Shown in pieces: positions 1-7,642 of a DNA stretch of 45,443 nt. The notes beneath the pieces were generated by a model, which ran no database searches, had not been told where the DNA came from, and saw only the letters and a program-made list of their open reading frames with translations. This DNA is from CAZTVF01 sp964616985 (GTDB taxonomy: Bacteria > Planctomycetota > Phycisphaerae > SM23-33). The DNA lies in the NCBI GenBank assembly GCA_964616985.1, contig CAZTVF010000033.1, positions 1 to 45,443 on the forward strand. The letters are read 5' to 3'. The stretch's first letter is position 1. Every line of letters begins with the position of its first letter. The translations under genes and the position numbers were made by a program.

Positions 1-2
1 TG

Positions 3-74
3 AGGGGTGGCGGCCTTCCCAGGCCGCCACCTGCAGACGGCTGTGGTGGCGGCCTAGGAAGGCCGCCACCCCTT
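3..74. repeat. GC-rich inverted-repeat hairpin, family A copy 1
   Basis: Two arms of about 28 bases, both containing GGTGGCGGCC and GGCCGCCACC, are separated by a short spacer, so the unit can fold into a long hairpin; each arm is also partly self-complementary. Close copies lie at 486-589 and 19024-19092. There is no T-run, so it is not a simple terminator. It is a dispersed intergenic repeat of unknown role. Confidence 0.85.
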
Positions 75-224
75 GAATGACACGAGACAGAGCACCACGG
101 GCTCTTGACGGGCTTGAATCGCCGAGCGTCCGGGGGGTACACTGATTCCAGCAGCGGCTTGTCCGTCATGACCGCGACCCGACGAACAGCCGCCGCCACT
201 AACTTATCGATGCACAGGAGCCCT

Positions 225-464
225 ATGCCGATTTACGAATACGTCTGTGAGTCCTGCGGCAAACCTTCGGAGATGCTGGTCTCGGCCAGCCAGAAGGTGA
301 AATGCCCCCACTGCAACTCGAGCAAGCTGAAGCGTCAATTCTCGGTCTTCGCCGCACACAACAAGGCCCCGGCGGCCTCGCCCTGTGCGGCGGCCGGTTG
401 CCCCGGCGCCAAGCGAGGCCGCTCATCCGCCTGCGCCGCCGGCGGCTGCCCGCTGTCGAAGTAA
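225..464 (+). CDS. FmdB-type zinc-ribbon protein
   Basis: This 79-residue protein starts MPIYEYVCESCG and has CxxC pairs at about residues 8-11 and 25-28, the layout of the FmdB/CxxC_CXXC_SSSS regulatory domain (PF09723). Family members are small zinc-ribbon proteins of uncertain function, sometimes linked to formamidase or methanol regulons. The C-terminal half is Ala/Cys/Gly rich with further Cys (CAAAGC, CAAGGC), typical of the variable tail. The start was chosen because an AGGAG ribosome site lies 4 bases upstream and the domain begins there; the longer frame from 105 adds only low-complexity residues. It is followed by a large hairpin repeat and then a gene on the opposite strand, so it is probably monocistronic. 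Confidence 0.88.
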   Translation: MPIYEYVCESCGKPSEMLVSASQKVKCPHCNSSKLKRQFSVFAAHNKAPAASPCAAAGCPGAKRGRSSACAAGGCPLSK

Positions 465-485
465 TCGCACGGCCCCGATGCAATA

Positions 486-589
486 GTATCTACACAAGTA
501 TGAGGGGTGGCGGCCTTCCCAGGCCGCCGCCAGCGTGGTTAGGGGCGGCGGCCTGGGAAGGCCGCCACCCAGGACAGTTGTGTAGATAC
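486..589. repeat. Hairpin repeat family A copy 2 with an outer 12-bp inverted repeat
   Basis: The inner part (about 501-570) repeats the GGTGGCGGCC hairpin of copy 1. It is bracketed by a perfect 12-base inverted repeat, GTATCTACACAA (486-497) and TTGTGTAGATAC (578-589). The whole 104-base segment could form one long hairpin between two convergent genes. No clear T-run follows. Confidence 0.85.
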
Positions 590-624
590 CTCTGGCCCCG
601 GTGCGCGTCATGTCCCCGCGCTGA

Positions 625-1149
625 TCATGACGGCCGCGGACAAACCACGACGTCGAGGTACCTCACGCCCCACTGCCGCGCCTGGCGGTGCGTCGGGAAG
701 AACACGTCCAGGCGGCCGCTGGCCCCCGGGCCCATGCGGTCCCACACGGGCACGGCCGCCCCGCCGCTGTAACCCGGCACGATGACACGTGAGCCCATGG
801 GCACAGCCCCGGCGGTGGCCACGAACCTGCCCCCGTTTTCGCCCACCTTCCTGCCGCTGGCCGTCACGCCGTCGCCATCTCCGCAGCACACTACGCAAGG
901 GCAATACGCCGTCACCTTCACCCGCAGCACCCGCGGCTTCGATGGCGCCTTGGCAAGATCTCGCCGGTCCGCCGCCGGCGACGGCCTGGCCTCGAGCGCC
1001 GGCCCCTGCGGCATGTTCACCGCGGCCGGCACAATCGCCCGGTGCGTCGCCTGGGGTGTCTGCGCAATCGCAGTGGACGGAAGGTCTTGCATGCCCGCAA
1101 GGACCGCCCAGCCCGCCACCGCCAGCACGTATCTTCCCAATCGCTTCAT
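625..1149 (-). CDS. Secreted 3D-domain protein
   Basis: This 174-residue protein has a basic start and hydrophobic stretch (residues about 3-20) consistent with a signal peptide, then a Pro/Ala-rich linker. The C-terminal domain begins at VTAYCPC, has DGVTASGRKVG, and ends with the Asp-containing segments VWDRMGP, GRLDVFF and ARQWGVRYLDVVV. This is the 3D domain (PF06725, named for three conserved aspartates; double-psi beta-barrel related to lytic transglycosylases such as MltA). Such proteins act on or bind cell-wall glycan. The CPCVVCC cluster adds Cys residues before the core. It converges with the FmdB-type gene and is divergent from the TPR gene at 1375. Catalytic activity on peptidoglycan is inferred, not shown. 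Confidence 0.8.
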   Translation of the reverse strand: MKRLGRYVLAVAGWAVLAGMQDLPSTAIAQTPQATHRAIVPAAVNMPQGPALEARPSPAADRRDLAKAPSKPRVLRVKVTAYCPCVVCCGDGDGVTASGRKVGENGGRFVATAGAVPMGSRVIVPGYSGGAAVPVWDRMGPGASGRLDVFFPTHRQARQWGVRYLDVVVCPRPS

Positions 1150-1374
1150 GTGCCTTCAAAAAGGGCGGAAATACCTCCCGGCCCTGTGCGTTGTTCTGGT
1201 ATATTGTAGGCTCAGTCGGTTTATCGTCATCGGCCGGTGCGCGCGGCCGCGGCCGTACTTACGTCGGCCTCGGACGGTTTAGCATCTCGCCCAGGACGCA
1301 CGCCGACGGCGGCCCGCGAGGGCTGCACCCGCGACAAGAAGGTTACTCCCGGTCACGGCCGGAGAATTGAAGCG

Positions 1375-2631
1375 ATGGCCAAGGCAGCAGTCATAGCCAC
1401 CATTCTTCTAAGCCTGTCCAGCATAGCGCTGGCGGACCGGCTTATTCTCAATGACGGCCGGACGTTCAACGGCGTCGTGACGTACGACGGCGACGTCGTC
1501 CGCGTCGAGACGCCCTTCGGCTCGATGAAGTTCACCCGCGATGAGGTCCGCGAAGTCGCCGTCGGCGACCTGCCCGAGACCGAGTTCAGCCGCAAGCTCG
1601 CGGCCCTGCCTGCCGACAACGCCCCCGCCCTGGCCGAGCTGGCCCAGTGGGCGGCCCGGAACAGCCTGCCCCGCCAGGCCGAGGACCTCTACACCCGCGT
1701 GCTCAAGATCGATCCCGAGAACGCCTCTGCCCGCCTGGCCCTGGGCTACGTGAAGGTCGAGGGCAACTGGCGAACGTTCGAGCAGGCCCTCGAGATCGCG
1801 CGCAACAAGCTGGACGTCGGCCAGCACCAGCAGATCACCGACCTGCTGCCGGCGCTGGAGCCGCTGGCGGTGACCAAGGAAAAGCAACTGGCGATCCGCG
1901 AGATCCAGGGCCTGACCCACCTGCGGGGCGGCAAGTTCGCCGCGGCCCAGAAGGTGTTCGAGGACCTCGCCGAGAAGTCCACCGGCGCCGCGGCCATCCG
2001 CGCTGCCGCCATCATCGAGATCATCAAGGAAAGCCCCGACGGCATGTACCTGTTGACCGAGGCCTATCCACCCGCGGCCGAGCTGCTGGGCGATGCGACT
2101 GCACCGGTGCTCAAGCCCGGGCCCGCCTCGCTGGCCGAGCCCATGGTGCTGCAGGCCGCCCTGCGCGATCGCGCCCGCAAGGACATCGAGGCCGGGCGCA
2201 AGGCCATGGACGAGGCCCAGAAGATCGAGTCGACCGACGCCGACGCGGCCAAGACGAAGTATTCGCTGGCCGCCAAGGCCTTCGACCGCAGCGACGCCCT
2301 GGTGCCCAACATCGCCAAGAGCTACCGCATCGAGATCGCCCGCCGCCGCATCACGGCCATGCGGAAGGACACCGACGCCGAGGCCAAGGAATTCGACAAG
2401 GAAATGTCCTCGCTGGGCAAGCGGGGCATGTCGGCCGCCGACTACCGCAATAAGGTCTTGCGGTTAATCTACCTCGTGGATAACCTACGTCAGGATCTCA
2501 AAGAGATCATCGCCGTTGCGAAACCCTTTTCCCGGGAACTGGTCCTCGAAATGAAGTGGGCCGAGCTGGACCTCAAGAAAATTGAGGAGATGCGCCAGGT
2601 GCTCACTGGGGAACTTGATGGCAAGAAATAA
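1375..2631 (+). CDS. Exported TPR-containing protein
   Basis: This 418-residue protein begins with a signal peptide (MAKAAVIATILLSLSSIALA). A short beta-rich segment (DRLILNDGRTFNGVV to FTRDEVREV) follows and resembles the small N-terminal module common in planctomycete exported proteins. A TPR-like region (about residues 75-200) contains RQAEDLYTRVLKIDPENA, and the C-terminal half is long, charged and helical. The start at 1375 was chosen because it gives a signal peptide and has GGAGA upstream; the frame is open further 5' but codes low-complexity sequence. Its stop overlaps the next gene by 14 bases, so the two are probably cotranslated. Function unknown; probably a periplasmic scaffold acting with the peptidase-like neighbour. 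Confidence 0.75.
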   Translation: MAKAAVIATILLSLSSIALADRLILNDGRTFNGVVTYDGDVVRVETPFGSMKFTRDEVREVAVGDLPETEFSRKLAALPADNAPALAELAQWAARNSLPRQAEDLYTRVLKIDPENASARLALGYVKVEGNWRTFEQALEIARNKLDVGQHQQITDLLPALEPLAVTKEKQLAIREIQGLTHLRGGKFAAAQKVFEDLAEKSTGAAAIRAAAIIEIIKESPDGMYLLTEAYPPAAELLGDATAPVLKPGPASLAEPMVLQAALRDRARKDIEAGRKAMDEAQKIESTDADAAKTKYSLAAKAFDRSDALVPNIAKSYRIEIARRRITAMRKDTDAEAKEFDKEMSSLGKRGMSAADYRNKVLRLIYLVDNLRQDLKEIIAVAKPFSRELVLEMKWAELDLKKIEEMRQVLTGELDGKK

Positions 2632-3799
2632 TCGAGCCGTCGCAGCGTTTGTCGTGGCGGGCGCCGCCCTGTGCGCCTCTGCCGCCGTCACCGTCGTTTC
2701 CAACGACGGCACGGCCGAGATGCAGCAGGCGCTGCAGTGCCTCCGCGGCGGCGACTATGCGACGGCCGAACAACTCGCCTCCAGCCTCGCCAGCCGCACC
2801 GACCAGCCCAACCCGCGCGCGTGGGCCATCGTGGCCTCCGCCCGCCAGAACCTTCAGCAATACGCCTCCGCCGCCCGCGCCTACCGCCTGTACCTGGCCA
2901 GCGGCGACTCCGGGGCCCACCGCCAGTTCGTGATGCAGCAGATCCAGGCCTGCCAGGCGGCCGAGCAAGCCTCCTCGCCGCGCCAGGCCCCCAGCGCCCG
3001 CCTGGGCGAGAAGGACCGCGCCGAGCTGGCCGAGGTGGCCGAGCAGACGTTCACCGAGTCCTCCGAACACTTCGTCGTCAAGGCACGCAACGCCCGCCTC
3101 GCCCGCCTGACCGCCGACGAGGCCGAGATCGCCCTGCGGCGGATCTGCGGCCCGATCCTCGGCGGCCAGGAGTACCCCCAGAGCGTCGAAATCCGCGTCT
3201 GGGCCGACCGCAAGGAATACCTCGCCGGCACGCTGGAGGCCCAGCAGTGGTCCGGGGGCAGCTTCAGCTTCCACGCGCAGGACGGCGTGATGATCCGGCG
3301 GATCGACCTGGCCCAGCGGGACGACAACGGCAACTTCTCCGTCAGCATGCTCGACCGCGTGCTGCCCCACGAACTGTGCCACCTGGTGGTCAAAGAGCAG
3401 TTCGGCGACGCCGGCTGCCCCCTGTTCCTCAACGAGGGACTGGCGATGATGGCCGAGGCGCAGCTCGACACCGACCGCCTCGCCCTGGCGGGCGTGGCGC
3501 TGGCCGGCAAGGAAAAGATCGCGCTCGAAGACATGTTCGTCCGCCAGCGGTACGGCTCGACCGACATGGCCGCCTTCTACGCCGAGAGCCTCAGCTTCAC
3601 CCTCTATCTCCAAAGCCACCTCAAGGGCGACCAGTTCCGCTCGTTCATGGACAACCTCAAGTCCGGCTGCACCGTCGTCGATTCGCTGCAGCGGGCCCTC
3701 TACATCCCCCACAGCGAGGACTTCCTCCCCCGCCTGGCCGAATCCTGGGAAGAAGCCGCCACCACCGACGTCCAGTTCCTCCGCGCCCTCCAGCAGTAG
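2618..3799 (+). CDS. Exported gluzincin-like metallopeptidase (peptidase MA-like)
   Basis: This 393-residue protein has an N-terminal hydrophobic segment (AVAAFVVAGAALCASA), an N-terminal TPR-like helical region (QCLRGGDYATAEQLA), and a C-terminal domain with zinc motif HELCH at residues 251-255 and the downstream ligand Glu in FLNEGLA (about residue 273). HExxH plus NEGxA matches gluzincins of the peptidase MA-like type (PF13485/DUF1570 group). It overlaps the TPR gene by 14 bases (2618-2631), suggesting translational coupling and a shared role in the envelope. All three expected zinc ligands are present, so it is probably active; the substrate is unknown. Confidence 0.75.
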   Translation: MARNNRAVAAFVVAGAALCASAAVTVVSNDGTAEMQQALQCLRGGDYATAEQLASSLASRTDQPNPRAWAIVASARQNLQQYASAARAYRLYLASGDSGAHRQFVMQQIQACQAAEQASSPRQAPSARLGEKDRAELAEVAEQTFTESSEHFVVKARNARLARLTADEAEIALRRICGPILGGQEYPQSVEIRVWADRKEYLAGTLEAQQWSGGSFSFHAQDGVMIRRIDLAQRDDNGNFSVSMLDRVLPHELCHLVVKEQFGDAGCPLFLNEGLAMMAEAQLDTDRLALAGVALAGKEKIALEDMFVRQRYGSTDMAAFYAESLSFTLYLQSHLKGDQFRSFMDNLKSGCTVVDSLQRALYIPHSEDFLPRLAESWEEAATTDVQFLRALQQ

Positions 3800-3823
3800 T
3801 CCCCGCCATCCGGGGAATCAACC

Positions 3824-3850
3824 GCAGAGAACGCCGAGAACGCGGAGAAA
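3824..3850. repeat. Nine-base periodic repeat
   Basis: Three consecutive 9-mers, GCAGAGAAC, GCCGAGAAC and GCGGAGAAA, follow the peptidase gene. The rest of 3800-4185 holds the family B element at 3933-4040 and a candidate promoter. Confidence 0.7.
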
Positions 3851-3932
3851 CAAAGCCAACAGCGGCGGAGCGTTCCTTAGCCCTAGCAAGTCACGCCCGA
3901 AAACGCCGATTGCAGTGAAATGGGGCTGCCCA

Positions 3933-4040
3933 TTTGGAGTGCGGCGGCAACGACGCCGCTATGGATTCTGGCGCCAGTGCGTGCGATAGATCCAAAGCGG
4001 CGTCGCGGCCGCTGCGCGGCCTCTGCCGCCGCACTCCAAA
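3933..4040. repeat. Family B element with 16-bp terminal inverted repeats, copy 1
   Basis: The segment begins TTTGGAGTGCGGCGGC and ends with its exact complement GCCGCCGCACTCCAAA. A copy of about 105 bases with a nearly identical interior lies inverted at 7154-7262, and a longer element sharing the termini lies at 16577-16815. The layout resembles a MITE or REP-like element. Short open frames inside it are not genes. Confidence 0.88.
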
Positions 4041-4086
4041 AGGCCGTCGCACCCGGGCAGCGGGTACTGCCGGGCCCGCGAACGCA

Positions 4087-4115
4087 TTGAATCACCCTTC
4101 GGTTTCTGCTATCGT
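4087..4115 (+). promoter_or_regulatory. Candidate sigma-70 promoter of the GH113-like gene
   Basis: TTGAAT, 17 bases, then TATCGT, about 70 bases before the start codon at 4186. The -10 box is imperfect. Confidence 0.4.
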
Positions 4116-4185
4116 ATGAACTTCCATGCGTTGCGCGCCCGTCTGGGATGAGGCGCAGCGGCGTGCGGTTTTGAGAGAGATCAGA

Positions 4186-5343
4186 ATGACCAAGAGCAAG
4201 CTAGCCGTCGTAGCTATATTCATTTTCGTGGTCGCAGCCGTCGTGGGCATGCAGAACCTGCAGGGGCAGGCCGAGAAGCCCTCCGCCGGCCCGGCGGCCA
4301 TCGACCCGGTCAAGGCCACCGCCAGCGGCGAGTTCCGCGGCGTGTCCATGACGATGCATCACCGCGATCCCAACCACCCCTACGACGTCCTCATCGATGA
4401 AATCGCCGCCACCGGCGCCAACATGCTCAGCCTCGTCGTCACCGGCTGGCAGGAGAACTGCTCCTCCACCAGCATCTTCGTCGACGTCCGCAAGGCCCCC
4501 ACGCCCGAACTCATCAAGCAGGTCATCGCCACCGCCCACAAGAAGGGCCTGGCCGTGTCGCTCATGCCCATCGTGCTGCTGGAGAACGGCCGCGAGGGGG
4601 AATGGCGCGGCAAGATCAAGCCCGAGAACTGGGACGACTGGTGGGAAGACTACAACGCCTACGTGCTGCACTACGCCAAGATCGTCGAAGAGGCCAAGGC
4701 CGACGTCTTCATCATCGGCTCGGAGCTGGTCTCCACCGAGACGCAGACCGAACGCTGGAAGCAGCTGATCGCCGAGGTCCGCAAGGTGTATCACGGCCGC
4801 CTGAGCTACTCGTCGAACTGGGACCACTACCGCGTCGTGAACTTCTGGGACGACCTGGACCTGATCGGCATGACGACGTACTACGACCTCACCGGCGGCA
4901 AGAAGGCCACGCTGCCGACGCTGCTGGAGGCGTGGAAGCCGATCAAGAAGGAGATCCTCGAGTGGCAGGCGAAGATCAACCGCCCGCTGCTGTTCACCGA
5001 GGTGGGCTGGCCGAACCAGATCACCTGCGCCCAGTTCCCGTGGGACTACTACCGCTCGCCCAAGGACCCCGACCCCATCGCGCAGGCCAACTGCTTCGAG
5101 GCGTTCTTCCAGACGTGGGCCGGGGAGAAAAACGTCGCCGGCACGCTCGTCTGGGAATGGCGAAGCGACACGTACCAGAAGTGCGACGAGAGCGACACCT
5201 CCTACAACCCCGCGGGCAAGCCCGCCCTGGCCGTCATCAAGAAGTACTTCAACGTCAAGAGCGACGCCAACGCGCCCAAGGTTGAGATCGCCCCCGCGCC
5301 GGCCCCCACGCCCGACGCCGCCCCAACGCCGGTCACGGAATAG
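4186..5343 (+). CDS. GH113-like glycoside hydrolase (beta-mannanase type)
   Basis: This 385-residue protein has an N-terminal membrane or signal segment (LAVVAIFIFVVAAVVGM) followed by a TIM-barrel domain. FRGVSMTMHHRDP opens the barrel, the likely acid/base Glu is in IIGSELVS (about residue 179), and the likely nucleophile Glu is in LLFTEVGW (about residue 272). This arrangement is typical of GH113, whose characterised members are endo-beta-1,4-mannanases. The C-terminal tail is a Pro/Ala-rich linker (APAPAPTPDAAPTP), either a simple tail or a surface spacer. The start at 4186 follows GAGAGA and gives the hydrophobic leader. It is a single gene between repeats. Specificity for mannan is inferred from the family. 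Confidence 0.82.
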   Translation: MTKSKLAVVAIFIFVVAAVVGMQNLQGQAEKPSAGPAAIDPVKATASGEFRGVSMTMHHRDPNHPYDVLIDEIAATGANMLSLVVTGWQENCSSTSIFVDVRKAPTPELIKQVIATAHKKGLAVSLMPIVLLENGREGEWRGKIKPENWDDWWEDYNAYVLHYAKIVEEAKADVFIIGSELVSTETQTERWKQLIAEVRKVYHGRLSYSSNWDHYRVVNFWDDLDLIGMTTYYDLTGGKKATLPTLLEAWKPIKKEILEWQAKINRPLLFTEVGWPNQITCAQFPWDYYRSPKDPDPIAQANCFEAFFQTWAGEKNVAGTLVWEWRSDTYQKCDESDTSYNPAGKPALAVIKKYFNVKSDANAPKVEIAPAPAPTPDAAPTPVTE

Positions 5344-5380
5344 CCCAGGCCGCCGGCGGGCCTTTCCATGCCGCCGCCAG

Positions 5381-5481
5381 GCAGGCCCGTTTGGGTTGCG
5401 TGGGCAGGCCTGCCCACGGCGAACCTCAAGCCGTTCGCACATACGCTTCCCCGTTCTGCGGGCCCCTGCCCGCACCTGGGA
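5381..5481 (+). repeat. Dispersed repeat family C, copy 1
   Basis: About 100 bases starting GCAGGCCCGTTTGG and ending near GCCCGCACCTGGGA recur in the same orientation at 6124-6215. This copy contains the perfect 18-base palindrome GTGGGCAGGCCTGCCCAC at 5400-5417, which the second copy lacks. The remaining 5482-5603 shows nothing clear. Confidence 0.82.
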
Positions 5482-5603
5482 GGAAGCGAATTACTCCGCT
5501 GATTTATCCGTTCTTTGTCGTATCATTTCGGCGAGGAGGACATCAATCGTCGGATGAGCAGTTTATTGCATGCCACCTGGCGCAGCCCGGTGCTAGAGGT
5601 GAT

Positions 5604-6011
5604 CTACTTCGGCCAGATTATCTTGCATCTTATGGTATCGCCCTCCACTTCCATGTGCACTAATCGCCGCTCACGGGGATCATCCTTCCTATGAAAGTAA
5701 AGTGCGCCACTTCTGGGATCATATCTATGGAGATAGGCATCGGCCTTGCCATCGGGCCTACGGTCGATCTCCTCGACCACCCATTGTGCTGCATCGTACC
5801 CATCTGCCGAAAGGGCCGCGATTGCGGATTTCATTGCCAAGGGCTCCGTCAAAGACGGCGAGCGATCGTTTAGCTGAAAACAGTATTCACTAGTCCGATG
5901 CCATACAAACAACCATTGAGGAACTACAACAAGTGCGGTGAGCAAAAGGGCCACCGCCAACGTGGCTATTACCCACAGAAGGACACGTCTTAGTATGATG
6001 ACATTGACCAT
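5604..6011 (-). CDS. Small membrane-anchored protein of unknown function
   Basis: This 135-residue protein has one N-terminal transmembrane segment (VLLWVIATLAVALLLTALVVV, about residues 10-30) followed by a soluble domain of about 100 residues with alternating charged and beta-prone sequence. I recognise no family. The DNA is visibly less GC-rich than its neighbours, and the gene lies between the two family C repeats. It is co-oriented with the 224-residue gene upstream on the same strand, which also begins with a membrane anchor. Possibly recently acquired. Real coding status is likely given the coherent membrane segment, but there is no family support. Confidence 0.55.
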   Translation of the reverse strand: MVNVIILRRVLLWVIATLAVALLLTALVVVPQWLFVWHRTSEYCFQLNDRSPSLTEPLAMKSAIAALSADGYDAAQWVVEEIDRRPDGKADAYLHRYDPRSGALYFHRKDDPRERRLVHMEVEGDTIRCKIIWPK

Positions 6012-6123
6012 CAGTGACTCTCCCTACCGAGCTTTTGCAGTTGTGCTCCTCAGGTAATGTTGCGACAAAACCGGGACAAAATTGGTGGAGGAATTCGCCG
6101 CCTCGGCACCCAAAACACGCGGG

Positions 6124-6215
6124 GCAGGCCCGTTTGGCGTAGGGTGGCCACGGCGAACCTTAGGCCGTTCACACATACGCTTCTCCGTTCTGCGTGCCCC
6201 TGCCCGCACTTGGGA
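6124..6215 (+). repeat. Dispersed repeat family C, copy 2
   Basis: Close match to 5381-5481 without the central palindrome. It abuts the stop codon of the minus-strand gene that ends at 6216. Confidence 0.8.
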
Positions 6216-6890
6216 TCATTTAACCGCTCGAAGATGGTCCGCTGCAGTCACTGCCTCTTGGTGGGACACCGATGTCGTTGGTATCCGGGCGATCCTCCTC
6301 AACAGGCACTCCACTAGACACTGGCGAAGCCGGTTTTGCGGATTGACTTTTAGCAGAATATTGGTGGCAAGGCTCTCCGCATTGACAACCAAACCAATAT
6401 CCGAATCTCTTTCACCCGAGTGCTCCGGCGTTAATCTGACCATGGCTTTGTGTCCCTGGGAGGCGTAGCCGTGGAATGTAAAATCCGTCAAACCCGTAAT
6501 CTGATACCCATCTTTTACAAAGATGTACTCGATCTGGCTCAGCTTGGTCCTCATCCCATCACTCGTCCAATGCACGACGTTTGATTTCTCTGGCTGAACG
6601 ATCCTGTGGCCTGAAGAGATGCGTTGTATATCGGCAGTAACTACGCCAAACCGTGTATTCTGTGCATGGGCAATTATATGCGTCGCTATTTCTTGACTCT
6701 CCTCCTGACAGGTTATCAGCAAGACATCCTGCAACTCCATACCCGTACTATCATCCACGATCGACACCGTGCCTACCACGGCCTTCTGTTGGAGCTCAAC
6801 CCAAGACACAGAGGGGCGGATGACAAGCAGGAGTAGCACGCCTAGTGCAAGCGCCGTGCATATCATCAACACTTTCCCCTTGGCAGTCAT
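6216..6890 (-). CDS. Membrane-anchored protein of unknown function
   Basis: This 224-residue protein has an N-terminal hydrophobic anchor (VLMICTALALGVLLLLVI). The exported part contains GTVSIVDDSTGMELQDVLL and IEYIFVKDGYQITG, which loosely recall carboxypeptidase-regulatory or transthyretin-like beta-sandwich modules; this is weak. The DNA is less GC-rich than the surroundings and codon use differs. An AAGGA lies about 11 bases upstream of the start. A short upstream frame ends in a 4-base ATGA overlap with this start, suggesting coupling. Family C repeat copy 2 touches its stop codon. Function unknown. Confidence 0.55.
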   Translation of the reverse strand: MTAKGKVLMICTALALGVLLLLVIRPSVSWVELQQKAVVGTVSIVDDSTGMELQDVLLITCQEESQEIATHIIAHAQNTRFGVVTADIQRISSGHRIVQPEKSNVVHWTSDGMRTKLSQIEYIFVKDGYQITGLTDFTFHGYASQGHKAMVRLTPEHSGERDSDIGLVVNAESLATNILLKVNPQNRLRQCLVECLLRRIARIPTTSVSHQEAVTAADHLRAVK

Positions 6891-6985
6891 AGCGCCAGAT
6901 CCTTGACAGGTATGTCCAATCCCTCTAATGCTGTGTTCACGTCAATAACATATTTGATCTCGCCCGCAAAACCTTCCCATCGCAT
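6887..6985 (-). CDS. Possible 32-residue ORF coupled to the next gene
   Basis: A short frame runs from ATG at 6985 to a TGA that overlaps the next start codon as ATGA. The peptide begins MRWEGFAGEIK and contains YVIDVNTALEGLDIP, which looks protein-like rather than random. AAGGG lies 9 bases before the ATG. It could be a real small protein or the remnant C-terminus of a decayed larger gene; the frame upstream is closed by a TAG 6 bases before the ATG. Not recognised as any family. Confidence 0.3.
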   Translation of the reverse strand: MRWEGFAGEIKYVIDVNTALEGLDIPVKDLAL

Positions 6986-7153
6986 AGCCCGCTACCCTTG
7001 CCACGCTTTGACCCGCCGAACCCAGCCGGCCGTGACGCATATCCTACGCCCATCGGGCTCCTGCCATCAATCACAATCGCGGCCGAACAGCCGCTGTGAG
7101 CGACATGATCTCCTGATAGTGGCAAGAGCCATCCTGTGTACCGTGCGACGACC

Positions 7154-7262
7154 TTGTGGAGTGCGGTGGCAAGGCCGCGCAGCGGCAGCGACACCGCTTT
7201 GGATCTATCGCACGCACCGGCGTCTGAATCCATAGCGGCGTCGTTGCCGCCGCACTCCAAAT
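7154..7262. repeat. Family B element copy 2 (inverted relative to copy 1)
   Basis: The reverse complement of this segment matches 3933-4040 along its whole length with few substitutions; the left terminus is slightly degraded. It lies in the 6986-7642 gene-free stretch, which also holds the repeats at 7385-7434, 7536-7559 and 7586-7628. Nothing gene-like is seen in the remainder. Confidence 0.87.
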
Positions 7263-7384
7263 GGTTGTCGCGCACCAACCGCTGGCGACCGCCCCCGCCG
7301 CCGTCGACAAAACTCTCCGGCCGCCCGTTTCGCCTTCCGCTTTGGGTGGGTTCTGTGCGTACCGTCGTCTTAAGGGCTGCCGTA

Positions 7385-7434
7385 GGTGGGCGGGCTTGCC
7401 GCAGGCGAGACTCGCGGTGGCGAGCTTGCCCACC
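7385..7434. repeat. Inverted repeat hairpin
   Basis: Arms GGTGGGCGGGCTTGCC (7385-7400) and GGCGAGCTTGCCCACC (7419-7434) pair with a few mismatches or wobbles around an 18-base loop. Confidence 0.65.
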
Positions 7435-7535
7435 ATTCGCGCGACCGACGCTAAGGCACAATCAATGTCGGGTTCGATTTTCCTCCTTCGGGTTCGATTT
7501 GCCGGCGGACAAGGATGGACTCGGTGCCGCCTTCG

Positions 7536-7559
7536 CACCCCCAAACAAGTTTGGGGGTG
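7536..7559. repeat. Perfect 11-bp stem hairpin, related to the ileS terminator
   Basis: CACCCCCAAAC, AA, GTTTGGGGGTG forms a perfect hairpin. No T-run follows on either strand. The same GGTGCCACCCCCAA word appears at the ileS terminator (30689-30702), so both seem to come from one repeat family. Confidence 0.7.
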
Positions 7560-7585
7560 GCACCGATTTGGCCACGTCAAGGCTT

Positions 7586-7628
7586 GGTCATTGGGCCTTG
7601 GTCATTGGTCATTCCCGCCGAAGGCGGG
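7586..7628. repeat. Heptad repeat followed by a small hairpin
   Basis: Consecutive 7-mers GGTCATT, GGGCCTT, GGTCATT, GGTCATT (7586-7613) run into the hairpin CCCGCCGAAGGCGGG (7614-7628), just downstream of the GH43 stop codon. Confidence 0.7.
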
Positions 7629-7642
7629 CTGGGGTTCGTTTT

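Noticed and set aside
3933..4119. A short frame reading through family B repeat as a gene
   Set aside because: The frame is the translation of a repeat whose copies occur in both orientations.
7536..7559. Terminator of the GH43 gene
   Set aside because: A perfect hairpin but no T-run on the minus strand; treated as a repeat.
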